A stretch of DNA of 64,000 nt from Bacteroidota bacterium (GCA_023460855.1 JAEWOS010000011.1:37671-101670); one strand, 5' to 3'. Shown: positions 53,828-61,582, counted from the first letter of the stretch. The notes: generated by a model not told the origin, from the letters alone. Translations and numbers: made by a program.

Positions 53828-53837
53828 GTTAAACGAC
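53828..53837. repeat. left boundary half-site of the cassette array
   Basis: GTTAAACGAC just outside the stop of the DUF4253 gene; its reverse complement matches 7 of 10 bases of the other end of the same unit, ATCGAATAAC at 54540-54549. Confidence 0.45.
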
Positions 53838-53842
53838 TTTTT

Positions 53843-54520
53843 TTAGTCCCACCATAAAAAGAATTTGTTGCTGGATTGTAATGCTTTTTCTAATTCATCA
53901 ATATCTCCGACTCCTTGGTCAACTATATCCGGACAAAAGTCATACATTTCCTTTGCGAATTTCTTAATGTCTTTCGGCTTATTTATAAATTCTCCTGAAA
54001 TATGGTCGAAGCCGATACCATATAACTTTATACCATAAAGAGAATCCCAAAGTTTTAATCTTTCAATTATTTGCGGAGTATAGATGTCATAATTTACAGC
54101 ATTTGTTGCCTCAAATAATAGAGGTTCAAATTTATCTGTTGATTGCAAAACTCTAATTACATCGTCGCCACGACCATAATTTTCTTCTGATTTGTAAATT
54201 ATAAGTTTCTTGTTCTTCAGTTCATCACTAAATTTTTTAACAATATTTGTGGCATCGTCTGCTTTTGCTTTTATTTGAATAGCTTTTGGTAAATTTTTAG
54301 AATAGTTTTTTAGAGATTCGAAATTTTCGAGCAGGGCATCTCTGTCTGAATGTCCAAGGGTTTTTTCAAAATCTGAAGTTGCATCCTGTTTAATTTTTAA
54401 AGCAGTTTCTTGGTCTAGATTTATTTCTTTTGTTAACTTCAATTCATTGGCATTTAGTTTTTGACCACTGCAGGAAGTTAGTCCTAAAAAGCATAGAAAA
54501 GAGAAAAAAATGTTGTTCAT
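53843..54520 (-). CDS. DUF4253 lipoprotein
   Basis: 225 residues with lipobox GLTSC (Cys17) followed by SGQK. From about residue 105 the DUF4253 domain is clear: LIIYKSEENYGRGDDVIRVL, NAVNYDIYTPQIIERLKLWDSLYGIKLYGIGFDHISGEF, KFAKEMYDFCPDIVDQGVGDIDELEKAL and the terminal FFLWWD. This domain usually occurs in cytoplasmic Actinobacteria and Gram-negative proteins of unknown role; here it is fused to a lipoprotein signal. First cassette-like unit from the left; AT-rich. Function unknown. Confidence 0.8.
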   Translation of the reverse strand: MNNIFFSFLCFLGLTSCSGQKLNANELKLTKEINLDQETALKIKQDATSDFEKTLGHSDRDALLENFESLKNYSKNLPKAIQIKAKADDATNIVKKFSDELKNKKLIIYKSEENYGRGDDVIRVLQSTDKFEPLLFEATNAVNYDIYTPQIIERLKLWDSLYGIKLYGIGFDHISGEFINKPKDIKKFAKEMYDFCPDIVDQGVGDIDELEKALQSSNKFFLWWD

Positions 54521-54539
54521 TGGGAGAGTTTTTATAAAT

Positions 54540-54736
54540 ATCGAATAACGGTTCGCGTATTGGCGATGGACGGGCTACTTTGAACAAGAAGTCGGAAGGA
54601 AAACCGCCTTGAGCAAATATTTTTTTCACTGACTATATTACAAAAATAAAGGAAGTGGAAATGCAAATTTATCCACAATAAAAAAACTGAAAAAACATTT
54701 TTTTACTTTTTTTTGTCATAGAATATGTTAGCAGAA
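54540..54736. repeat. attC-like repeat A
   Basis: Starts ATCGAATAAC and ends GTTAGCAGAA just before the YcxB-like stop. Shares with copies B, C and D the segments GGGCTACTTTGAAC (inner), GGAAGGAAAACCGCC, ACTGACTA..., AAATAAAGGAAGTGG and CATAGAATATGTT. Its left hairpin arm is degenerate. Confidence 0.6.
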
Positions 54737-54741
54737 GTTTT

Positions 54742-55293
54742 TTATTTCCACTTCCAATCCAAATCAATATTTTTTTTTAGATTATACTTTGATTTGATTT
54801 CGTTTAGTATTGAATTAAATTGTTGAATATTTTGAATTTCCTTTTTTGGAATTATTAGACTTTGTGAGTTTAGTAATTTTAGAAAATAATAGTTTTTAGT
54901 TTCATTAATTTCAGTCAAGCTTTCATAGTTAATTTTTGATTCCCCTAATTTGCTTTGTTCAATAATTTGGTTTTCGGCAAAATTTAGATTACTAATTAGT
55001 CCAAATCTTTCTTTGTAGTTTTCATTTATGAATTTTATGTAGTGATTTTTATATCGATATGTTTCATAAAATTTATAAGCTATTATTAAAGCAATATAAA
55101 TAAGCAAAGGAATAATCGGAAAACTTGTAGTGGAATTATAAATCGAAATGAAAAAAGCTAGAAAGATTACGATCATTAATAATAAATTTTTTCTTCGCTG
55201 ATTTCTTATATTTTTACTTGTTGAGGCAGTATAAAGTTGATATTCTAAAAAATCATTTTCATCTAAACTATAGTTTAATTCCATTCTTGACAA
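54742..55293 (-). CDS. YcxB-like membrane protein
   Basis: 183 residues. Two adjacent helices (about 35-52 and 59-77, LLLMIVIFLAFFISIY and IIPLLIYIALIIAYKFY) split a soluble protein with N-terminal LDENDFLEYQLY and C-terminal LTEINETKNYYFLKLLNSQSLIIPKKEI, a pattern of the YcxB family (pleckstrin-like domain interrupted by two helices). Role unknown. Cassette-like unit of the array; stop ends five bases after the GTTAGCAGAA half-site. Confidence 0.75.
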   Translation of the reverse strand: MSRMELNYSLDENDFLEYQLYTASTSKNIRNQRRKNLLLMIVIFLAFFISIYNSTTSFPIIPLLIYIALIIAYKFYETYRYKNHYIKFINENYKERFGLISNLNFAENQIIEQSKLGESKINYESLTEINETKNYYFLKLLNSQSLIIPKKEIQNIQQFNSILNEIKSKYNLKKNIDLDWKWK

Positions 55294-55308
55294 GGTTTTG
55301 GATAAAAT

Positions 55309-55514
55309 TTCTGCGGATGTAATCCGCCGGAAAAAGTATTTGCGAAGGGCGGTCTACTTTGAACGGAAATTCGGAAGGAAAACCACCTTGAGCAAAATAT
55401 TTTTTCCACTGCCTAAATTACGAAAATAAAGGAAGTGGAATTGCAGATTTATTCCCAATGAATAAACGAAAAAACATTTACTTATTTTCTGACATAGAAT
55501 ATTTTATCTGCAGG
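55309..55514. repeat. attC-like repeat B
   Basis: Begins TTCTGCGGATGTAATCC and ends TTTATCTGCAGG. The outer stem GGAAAAAGTATTTGC (55329-55343) pairs with GCAAAATATTTTTTCC (55392-55407); inner GGCGG faces CCACC. A segment of about 20 bases present in copies C and D is missing here. Confidence 0.6.
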
Positions 55515-55518
55515 TCTT

Positions 55519-55950
55519 TTATTCACAGTTATTTTTACAGAGATTATTCTTAAAAACCAATTTCTTAACAGGAGGACTATGTTTACTATTCAATATTTTT
55601 TTTTGCTTATTATAAGGAATGAATACAAGCTTAGATTTTGTAAGTTTAATTTCAAATTCGGAGATTGAATTTATAACAGTATTTGAAATAAGATACAATT
55701 TTTTATTTTTTTTTCGAATTTTGCCCGACTCATCGCCTTCAATCTTTTTTATCTTATCATAATTTGGCGAACTTAATATTTGAGCTTTCCAAAGGTATGT
55801 TGAGTCTTCAAAAATTTTAATTGTCAACTCAGTTTTAATTCCAACTTTATCTGTAGAATTAAAGCAATATTCACGTGATTTTTGACCATAATTTTTGATA
55901 TAAACAAAGAGAAAAAATATAGAAAAAATTCTGATTATGACTGTTTTCAT
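55519..55950 (-). CDS. secreted protein, hypothetical (cassette unit)
   Basis: 143 residues with an N-terminal hydrophobic segment (IFSIFFLFVYIKNYG) that may be a signal peptide. The rest is beta-rich and charged: TELTIKIFEDSTYLWKAQIL, KIRKKNKKLYLISNTVI, SEFEIKLTKSKLVFIPYNKQ; the C-terminus KNNLCKNNCE has two cysteines. No family recognised. AT-rich and Lys/Asn-rich compared with the surrounding core genes. Confidence 0.7.
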   Translation of the reverse strand: MKTVIIRIFSIFFLFVYIKNYGQKSREYCFNSTDKVGIKTELTIKIFEDSTYLWKAQILSSPNYDKIKKIEGDESGKIRKKNKKLYLISNTVINSISEFEIKLTKSKLVFIPYNKQKKILNSKHSPPVKKLVFKNNLCKNNCE

Positions 55951-55956
55951 AGACTT

Positions 55957-56176
55957 GCCTGTAACGGAAAAAATATTTGCCGAATCGAAGAGTCAAGGTA
56001 GTCAATGGCGGGCTACTTTGAACAAAAAGTCAAAAGAAAAACCGCCATGAGCAAAATATTTTCCACTGACTAAATCACAAAAAATAGGGAAGTAAACGCA
56101 GACCTATTCTCAATGAAACAAACTGAAAAAATGTTCTTTTTTTATTTGTTTCTTGTCATAGAATATGTTGTACGCA
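55957..56176. repeat. attC-like repeat C
   Basis: Begins GCCTGTAACGG and ends GTTGTACGCA. Outer stem GGAAAAAATATTTGC (55966-55980) pairs with GCAAAATATTTTCC (56051-56064); inner ATGGCGG (56005-56011) pairs perfectly with CCGCCAT (56042-56048). The best-preserved stem among copies A-D in the array. Confidence 0.65.
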
Positions 56177-56180
56177 GTTT

Positions 56181-56669
56181 TTATCTTTCAGCATTTTTAT
56201 ATTCAGAATCAACTTTCCATAATCTATATTCTAATGTCCAATTTTCTGGAATATAGTATGGAGTTGCGAAATGATGATTATATTCTTCAAATATGTTTTG
56301 AGAACTTAAGACCTTTTTTTTGATTTTTTTTGATTCGTCACATTTTTTATTGTCATTGTTTTTCAAAGTGACAAATTCCGTTGTTAAATCGTTTGGCAAA
56401 GAAAAGTATGGAAATCTATAAGGCGGAATTCCATAACCAGTTGTTAAATTTTTGATATTGAAGCTGAAATCTTTAATATCATCACATTCAGATACATTGA
56501 TTTCCAATCCAAATCTTATTTCTACTTTGTAATTTTTATCATTCTCTATTTTAGGAAGTTTAAGATCAACTCTTTTCATTCCTTTTTCGGGTTCAGGATA
56601 ATTTGGTTTTTGTTGTGACAAAAAGCTTATTGAGATGAGAAAAGTAAGGATTAGAAGTATGTTTTTCAT
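56181..56669 (-). CDS. ecotin-like protease inhibitor (cassette unit)
   Basis: 162 residues with a signal peptide ending LSQQ (about residue 20). It follows the ecotin pattern closely: YPEPEKGMKRVDLKLP at the start of the mature protein, NYKVEIRFGLEINVSECDD (Cys62), a second Cys110 that should form the ecotin disulfide, and YYIPENWTLEYRLWK at the end. Ecotin is a periplasmic dimeric inhibitor of trypsin-fold proteases. The stretch between the two cysteines is 47 residues, 11 longer than in E. coli, so the P1 site cannot be placed with confidence. Bounded by perfect 10-base inverted repeats. Confidence 0.82.
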   Translation of the reverse strand: MKNILLILTFLISISFLSQQKPNYPEPEKGMKRVDLKLPKIENDKNYKVEIRFGLEINVSECDDIKDFSFNIKNLTTGYGIPPYRFPYFSLPNDLTTEFVTLKNNDNKKCDESKKIKKKVLSSQNIFEEYNHHFATPYYIPENWTLEYRLWKVDSEYKNAER

Positions 56670-56715
56670 TATTAAATTTTATTAATTAGTTGTTATAACG
56701 GTGTTTTGGTAAAAT

Positions 56716-56853
56716 TGCGTACAACGGAAAAGGGCTTTGCGATGGTGGGGCAATCGAAGCACAAATCTTAATTTTTGCACAAATGTTGAACCGAAGAACA
56801 AGTGTTGAACTTTGCAGTTTCGCCCCACTATTGCAAAACCCTTGTTAGCTACA
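56716..56853. repeat. attC-like repeat E (second repeat type)
   Basis: Begins TGCGTACAAC and ends GTTAGCTACA. Arms at 56731-56751 and 56822-56842 match 18 of 21 as inverted repeat (AGGG...TGGGGC against GCCCCA...CCCT), with a 70-base central spacer. The 138-bp length falls within the range of integron attC sites. It shares an AAGCACAAAT core with repeat F at 63 kb but not with repeats A-D. Confidence 0.65.
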
Positions 56854-57976
56854 GTTTTTTTAATAAATATGCTTGTCCATCACAACGGACAACAATTTTA
56901 TCATCAAAGAAATCAAATTCTGGTTCTCTATAATTTTTACCAAGTTTATTGGTTACAAATTCCTCAAGTAATGTCATCCTTTGGTTGGCTATTTTGTAAA
57001 GCTTAAAGCCCTGTTCTTTTTCTTCTCTATAAAATGAAGTGGGTTCAATTAAGTATATTTCATTTTCATTTTTATATAGAAAACCATCTTGTCCAGTGAT
57101 TTTTCTATTAGTAATTTCTACTATTTTGATATTGCTATTATTGCTAAAAAATAAATATCCTCCATAAGTTGTCACACTTTCTTCATCATTTATTTTTACA
57201 GAATTTCCTTTAAATGAAATTGTTGAAGAAATTATTGTTTCATCTATCGGTTTTGCTTCACTAAATTGTTCTTTTATGAAAACAGAAAACAAATTAGGAT
57301 TTGCAGGATAATTAGCTGTACCGGCTTTAGGGTTTTTCATTCCTGGTATAAACATTAAACTTGTATCAACTTTAAATATTCCTTGTATTCTGAATTCAAT
57401 ATTAGAATTCTCATAAATCATTTCAGTTGTTTGATTTGCTACATTATATTTATGTATAGCTTTGTCGCCATAGAAAAACACTTCTTGCTCATTAGCTAAA
57501 ATTTCGGTTCTTGTTAATTGACCAAAAGTTGATTTTATGTTTTCCTCTTTTATACACTCAACTGTAAAATTGTTTAAGTCAATTTCAAGAATTTTTCCTG
57601 TTGTGTTAGGTCCTTTTTTGTTTCTCTCGTTCAAATAAATTTTGTTTTTTTCTTGAACAACAGAACCTATCAAAATAAAATTAAATATCTCTGTAATATT
57701 ACCTGTTGAAATATCAATTTCAAAAAATGTGTTTTCATTAAACGCATAGAGTTTTTGGTTGTAAAAGATAAATTTAAAAAGAACAGGCTTTTTAATATTT
57801 GTTTCCCAAACTTTAGCTTGCGTATTGAGATTTAAGCAGCATATATTTCCTTTCCAATCTGCTAAAATTAAATTGTTTTCAAAATAGAAGGAAGAACTTA
57901 TAACTGTTTTAGCTTTAACCGTCGTCAAAGTTTCAAAATGTGGATTGCTGTTATTACTTTTTCTTAGGTCTATCAT
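56849..57976 (-). CDS. beta-propeller-like protein, hypothetical (cassette unit)
   Basis: 375 residues from the ATG at 57976; the frame is open to 58024, but those residues run through the array's boundary half-site. A repeated short pattern of alternating strands is visible (ILADWKGNICCLNLNTQAKVWE, KLYAFNENTFFEIDISTGNITEIF, GDKAIHKYNVANQTTEMIYENSN), suggesting a six- or seven-bladed PQQ/WD-type propeller. No signal peptide. Its TAG stop lies within the half-site GTTAGCTACA. The role is unknown; a cytoplasmic protein-interaction scaffold is the neutral guess. Confidence 0.72.
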   Translation of the reverse strand: MIDLRKSNNSNPHFETLTTVKAKTVISSSFYFENNLILADWKGNICCLNLNTQAKVWETNIKKPVLFKFIFYNQKLYAFNENTFFEIDISTGNITEIFNFILIGSVVQEKNKIYLNERNKKGPNTTGKILEIDLNNFTVECIKEENIKSTFGQLTRTEILANEQEVFFYGDKAIHKYNVANQTTEMIYENSNIEFRIQGIFKVDTSLMFIPGMKNPKAGTANYPANPNLFSVFIKEQFSEAKPIDETIISSTISFKGNSVKINDEESVTTYGGYLFFSNNSNIKIVEITNRKITGQDGFLYKNENEIYLIEPTSFYREEKEQGFKLYKIANQRMTLLEEFVTNKLGKNYREPEFDFFDDKIVVRCDGQAYLLKKL

Positions 57977-57996
57977 TTTCTGTGGTTCGGTAAAAT

Positions 57997-58006
57997 TGTA
58001 GCTAAC
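57997..58006. repeat. right boundary half-site of the cassette array
   Basis: TGTAGCTAAC, the exact reverse complement of GTTAGCTACA at 56844-56853. Preceded by GGTAAAATTG, the same ten bases that precede the boundary of the ecotin unit at 56709-56718. In an integron this end would face attI and the integrase gene, but the next gene is an unrelated lipoprotein. Confidence 0.55.
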
Positions 58007-58178
58007 TCCCAAATATATCAACAATTTTAATAGGCAGGTGAAATTTTTTGCGCTTCAGCGAAATCCCGGGTAGCGCATTCAATCTCAATTTCTTTAAAAA
58101 TCTCCGGCGTTTTTTCCCTATGGATTTTCCTGTTGAAATGGTTTGCTTTTTTTTGTATCTTACGCTAAATACTTTTTC

Positions 58179-58733
58179 ATGCATAAAACCTTCATTTTTT
58201 TATTTCTGATTCTACTAATTCCGCTAAGCTGCACCGACACTACAAAACTGCAGCAAAGGGAACGTGCGCTCGCCGAAAAAGAGAAACAGTTTGCAGAAAG
58301 AGAAGCTGAATACCAAAGCCTTATTAAAATGCGCGACAGTATTTTCAGCAAAAAAGACACTTTGATCGACAATAAAAACTGGCCCGCAAATATCGCCGGC
58401 AGATGGAACGGAAAAATTACCTGCAAAGAATCCAAATGTCCGGATTACGCTGTAGGCGATATTCGCACCGATACCTGGGAATTTGTGAGCGACTCACTTC
58501 AGAAGTCGGTAAATGTGTACGATATCAGCAACAAACTCGTGCGGACTTATTCTGCAAGAATGGAAAATAATGAGATTCTGCTGAACTTCAAAAGCGATTC
58601 CACATCAGCAAAAAAAGTAGACATGAATGTGATGCTGAACAGTTTCGCCCCGAAAAAAATTCAGGGAAACCGTACCGTAAGTGTTAATAACAGCTGCACC
58701 GCTACGTTTGCAGTAGAACTTACCCGTCCTTAA
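58179..58733 (+). CDS. coiled-coil lipoprotein, hypothetical
   Basis: 184 residues from the ATG at 58179 (frame open from 58143). Lipobox IPLSC (Cys18). A coiled coil (about 22-50, LQQRERALAEKEKQFAEREAEYQSLIKM) is followed by a beta domain with WNGKITCKESKCPDYAVGDIRTDTWEF and a closing CTATFAVELTRP. The coiled-coil plus small barrel resembles envelope lipoproteins of flavobacteria. 12 bases before the antiporter, so possibly co-transcribed. Confidence 0.78.
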   Translation: MHKTFIFLFLILLIPLSCTDTTKLQQRERALAEKEKQFAEREAEYQSLIKMRDSIFSKKDTLIDNKNWPANIAGRWNGKITCKESKCPDYAVGDIRTDTWEFVSDSLQKSVNVYDISNKLVRTYSARMENNEILLNFKSDSTSAKKVDMNVMLNSFAPKKIQGNRTVSVNNSCTATFAVELTRP

Positions 58734-58745
58734 TACGTATTTTTT

Positions 58746-60872
58746 ATGTTAGTTGGAGGTCTTCACAATCTCACGCTGCCGATCGAGGATCCGGTGCTGA
58801 AATTTTTTCTTGTTCTGGTCATCATTCTCGGTGCGCCGCTGCTGCTTAACAAAATTAAAGTACCGCATCTTCTGGGGCTGATCGTTGCCGGTGCGATTGT
58901 CGGACCGAACGGTTTCGGACTGCTTTCGCGCGACAGCAGCATTGTGGTAACCGGAACAACGGGTCTGCTGTACATCATGTTCCTAGCCGGTCTAGAAATT
59001 GACCTGGGCGAATTCAAGAAAAATAAATGGAAAAGCCTTGGGTACGGAGCAATTACATTTATTTATCCGTTTGTCCTGGGTTTTGCCGGAGCTTATTTTC
59101 TGCTGGATTTAAATATTCTTACCTCCGTTCTCTTTGCAAGTTTATTTTCTTCGCAAACGCTGATCACGTATCCGATGGTTAGCAAGATGGGCATTGCAAA
59201 AAACAGTGCGGTTAACATTACCGTTGGCGGAACGATGATTACAGACGTTGCCACGCTTTTGGTACTTGCCGCGGTTGTCGGCATGGTTCAGGGCGATGTT
59301 TCGGCAGGATTCTGGGCGAAACTTTCCGGATCGGTGATCGTTTTCAGTCTCGTGGTTTTACTCGGTTTTCCGATTATCGGCAGATGGTTTTTCAAAAGAG
59401 TCACCGATAAGATTTCCCAGTATATTTTTGTACTGGTGATGATTTATCTTGCGTCGGTTCTTGCAGAAATTGCCGGAATTGAAGCGATTATCGGTGCGTT
59501 CTTTGCCGGCCTTGCACTCAACAAACTCATTCCGCATTCGTCAACACTGATGAACCGTGTGGATTTTGTAGGTAACGCGATATTTATTCCTTTCTTCCTG
59601 ATCAGTGTTGGAATGCTGATCGATTTTTCCATTTTCTATCAGAGTTCGGAAACGCTGATCGTTGCGGCAATTATGGTGGTTTCGTCAATTGGCGGAAAAT
59701 ATCTGGCATCCATTACATCACAGAAAATTTTTGGCTGGACGCGGAATGAAGGTCAGCTCGTTTTTGGTTTGAGTACTGCTTCTGCGGCAGCAACGCTGGC
59801 AACGGTGATGGTTGGTTACAACATCATTCTCTCGGAAAATGAAATCGGGGAACCTGTGCGTTTACTGAATGAACACGTACTGAACGGAAGTATTCTGCTG
59901 ATTCTTATTTCGTGTACAATTGCCTCGTTTGTAACGCAGTCGAGCGGACAGAAAATTATGAATGAAGACCAGGAAAATGCAATTTCCGGAGAAAGCACCG
60001 AAGCCGAAAATATTCTGCTTGCGATCAGCCACGAAGAACTGACGCAGAAAATGGTAAATCTGAGTCTGCTGATCAAAGACCATCACAATCAGGACGGAAT
60101 TTTCGCGCTGAACGTCATCAACGAAGATAAAAATGAATCATCCGTAAAAAATGCGGAGAAAATTATGAATATCGCGACCGACATTACTTCGGCAGCGGAT
60201 GTGAAACTTACGCCGATTAAACGTTATGATAATGATGTGATTACGGGAATCAGCAATGTGATCAAAGAAAAGGAAATTACGGATCTTGTTATCGGAATTG
60301 ATACTGCTAAAGGATTTTCCCCATCAACGGTTTATAATGTGTACAACGGATATCTGCACAATAATCACATCAATGTTTTGCTGTATCACGCTGCGCAGCC
60401 GGTTGCAACCGTGAAAAAATATACGGTGATGATTCCGGATCAGGCGCACCGCGAGGCCGGATTTTTCCATGCGCTCGTGAAAATCTGGAATTTGGGCAGG
60501 AATTCAGGATCGCTGATGAGATTTTACGCGCCCGAGAAAATTGTAAAAGTTCTGGAGGCTATTCATAAAAAGGCCAATATTGAAGCGGAGTTCATCATCA
60601 TGGAATCGTGGAACGACGCTGAAAATACCGCGAAAAAAATAGGGGAGGATGAAGGTCTGATTATGCTGATGGCGAAGCGCGGCATGGTTTCGTACTTCCC
60701 GAGAATGCGCTATATTCCGGACCTCGTAAACCAGTTTATGGGTAACAGGAATTATCTGCTGATTTATCCGTTCTCCGTTACTGCGAGCGAAAACGGACTT
60801 TCAAGAACATACAGAAGCTACAGCGATTTTTCTGAAATCAGTAATATTATCAAGAAGATTTTTAAGTGGTAA
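58746..60872 (+). CDS. CPA2-family cation/proton antiporter with C-terminal UspA-like domain
   Basis: 708 residues. The N-terminal half is a Na+/H+ exchanger of the CPA2 type: GAPLLLNKIKVPHLLGLIVAGAIVGPNGFGLL, GLLYIMFLAGLEIDL (the ND-type Asp/Glu region), IGAFFAGLALNKLIPHSS, about 12 helices to residue 400. The C-terminal 280 residues are soluble and contain two weakly conserved UspA-like folds (ENILLAISHEELTQKMVNLSLLIKDHH; KYTVMIPDQAHREAGFFHALVKIW). Predicted to exchange K+ or Na+ for protons at the inner membrane, gated by the cytoplasmic domain. Confidence 0.92.
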   Translation: MLVGGLHNLTLPIEDPVLKFFLVLVIILGAPLLLNKIKVPHLLGLIVAGAIVGPNGFGLLSRDSSIVVTGTTGLLYIMFLAGLEIDLGEFKKNKWKSLGYGAITFIYPFVLGFAGAYFLLDLNILTSVLFASLFSSQTLITYPMVSKMGIAKNSAVNITVGGTMITDVATLLVLAAVVGMVQGDVSAGFWAKLSGSVIVFSLVVLLGFPIIGRWFFKRVTDKISQYIFVLVMIYLASVLAEIAGIEAIIGAFFAGLALNKLIPHSSTLMNRVDFVGNAIFIPFFLISVGMLIDFSIFYQSSETLIVAAIMVVSSIGGKYLASITSQKIFGWTRNEGQLVFGLSTASAAATLATVMVGYNIILSENEIGEPVRLLNEHVLNGSILLILISCTIASFVTQSSGQKIMNEDQENAISGESTEAENILLAISHEELTQKMVNLSLLIKDHHNQDGIFALNVINEDKNESSVKNAEKIMNIATDITSAADVKLTPIKRYDNDVITGISNVIKEKEITDLVIGIDTAKGFSPSTVYNVYNGYLHNNHINVLLYHAAQPVATVKKYTVMIPDQAHREAGFFHALVKIWNLGRNSGSLMRFYAPEKIVKVLEAIHKKANIEAEFIIMESWNDAENTAKKIGEDEGLIMLMAKRGMVSYFPRMRYIPDLVNQFMGNRNYLLIYPFSVTASENGLSRTYRSYSDFSEISNIIKKIFKW

Positions 60873-60901
60873 ATCACGGTTGTGGAAAACCAAACTGAAA
60901 A

Positions 60902-61102
60902 TTAAGCGCGCTTTATTTTTCTGATGAGGAATGCCGAACTGAAGTAAATCGTTGAGATTATTGCGAAAATAATCGTTGCCATTGCATAAAATTCGATGAA
61001 TCTCATCTTCATGCTTGGTTCTGTCGGATCGCTGTCCAGAAGAAAACCCATTGTAGTAATGAAGAATGACAAGGCTGCGATATTCAGAAATTTCTTTTTC
61101 AT
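60902..61102 (-). CDS. small two-helix membrane protein
   Basis: 66 residues with helices at about 5-23 and 38-59 separated by a charged loop (DSDPTEPSMKMRF), and a basic C-terminus (RKIKRA). No family recognised. It lies convergent to the antiporter with a 29-base gap. Ahead of it (61103-61582) is repeat-rich DNA with no gene. Confidence 0.65.
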   Translation of the reverse strand: MKKKFLNIAALSFFITTMGFLLDSDPTEPSMKMRFIEFYAMATIIFAIISTIYFSSAFLIRKIKRA

Positions 61103-61179
61103 CGATGTAGATTTACTTAATCAAAAGTAACATTTTTGTTTTAAAATATCCTGTAGGATTTTCGTATGGAAAGTTCTTG

Positions 61180-61566
61180 CCTACGCCTCACTTTCAGTAG
61201 AAATCAGAAGGATTTCGTATTGAGAAGTTCTTAATGAAAAATGTTCTCGATACGCTTCACTTTGTTGCGCTCCCCGAACTGACGAAATATTTTTGAGTTG
61301 TTAGAAAATTTGTTATTTCAATGCGTCACTTCGAGTTGAAATCAGAAATATTTTGTATTCAGAAGTTTGTAATGGAAAATGTTCTCGATACGCTTCACTT
61401 TGTTGCGCTCCCCGAACTGACGAATATTTTTGAGTTGTTAGAAAATTTGTTGTTTCAATGCGTCACTTCAAGTAGAAATCAGAAGGATTTCGTATCGAGA
61501 AATTTGTTAGAGATAGATTTCGATACGTTTCAATTCGCTGCGCTGCCAGAACTGGCGAAACAGTTA
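61180..61566. repeat. 138-bp tandem REP-like repeat (about 2.8 copies)
   Basis: Three units of about 138 bp: unit 1 from 61180 to 61318, unit 2 to 61455, unit 3 to about 61566 (more diverged). Each carries GCGTCACTTCGAGT-like and TCTCGATACGCTTCAC...CCGAACTGACG segments, which are inverted with respect to each other. This is the flavobacterial CTCGATACGCTTC / ACTTCGAGT repeat family. No coding signal; a plus-strand open frame here is an artefact of the repeat. It covers most of the 480-bp gene-free gap. Confidence 0.85.
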
Positions 61567-61582
61567 TGAAAGAAAAATACAG

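Larger units (their letters stand above)
53828..58006 (-). mobile_element. integron-like gene cassette array without integrase (candidate)
   Basis: Five minus-strand genes, each followed by a structured repeat of 140-220 bp. Two units have perfect 10-base terminal inverted repeats that differ between units: GTTGTACGCA/TGCGTACAAC around the ecotin-like gene and GTTAGCTACA/TGTAGCTAAC around the propeller-like gene. Unit-specific matched ends of form GTTnnn...nnnAAC are the hallmark of integron cassettes, where R' (GTTRRRY) comes from the same circle as R''. The other three units match less well (7/10 for the first; interrupted in the next two). Compositionally AT-rich relative to its flanks. 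No tyrosine recombinase is in the window. Interpretation is inference. Confidence 0.55.

Noticed and set aside
53828..58006. Insertion sequences or MITEs as explanation of the repeats
   Set aside because: No transposase frame, no target-site duplications, and the terminal repeats differ between units instead of being shared. Not fully excluded, but cassette ends fit better.
61180..61566. CRISPR array
   Set aside because: Units are about 138 bp with internal inverted segments and no short identical repeats separated by unique spacers.
61321..61569. 82-codon plus-strand open frame
   Set aside because: Its sequence is the translation of the 138-bp tandem repeat; the two repeated halves read similarly, and no protein pattern is seen.
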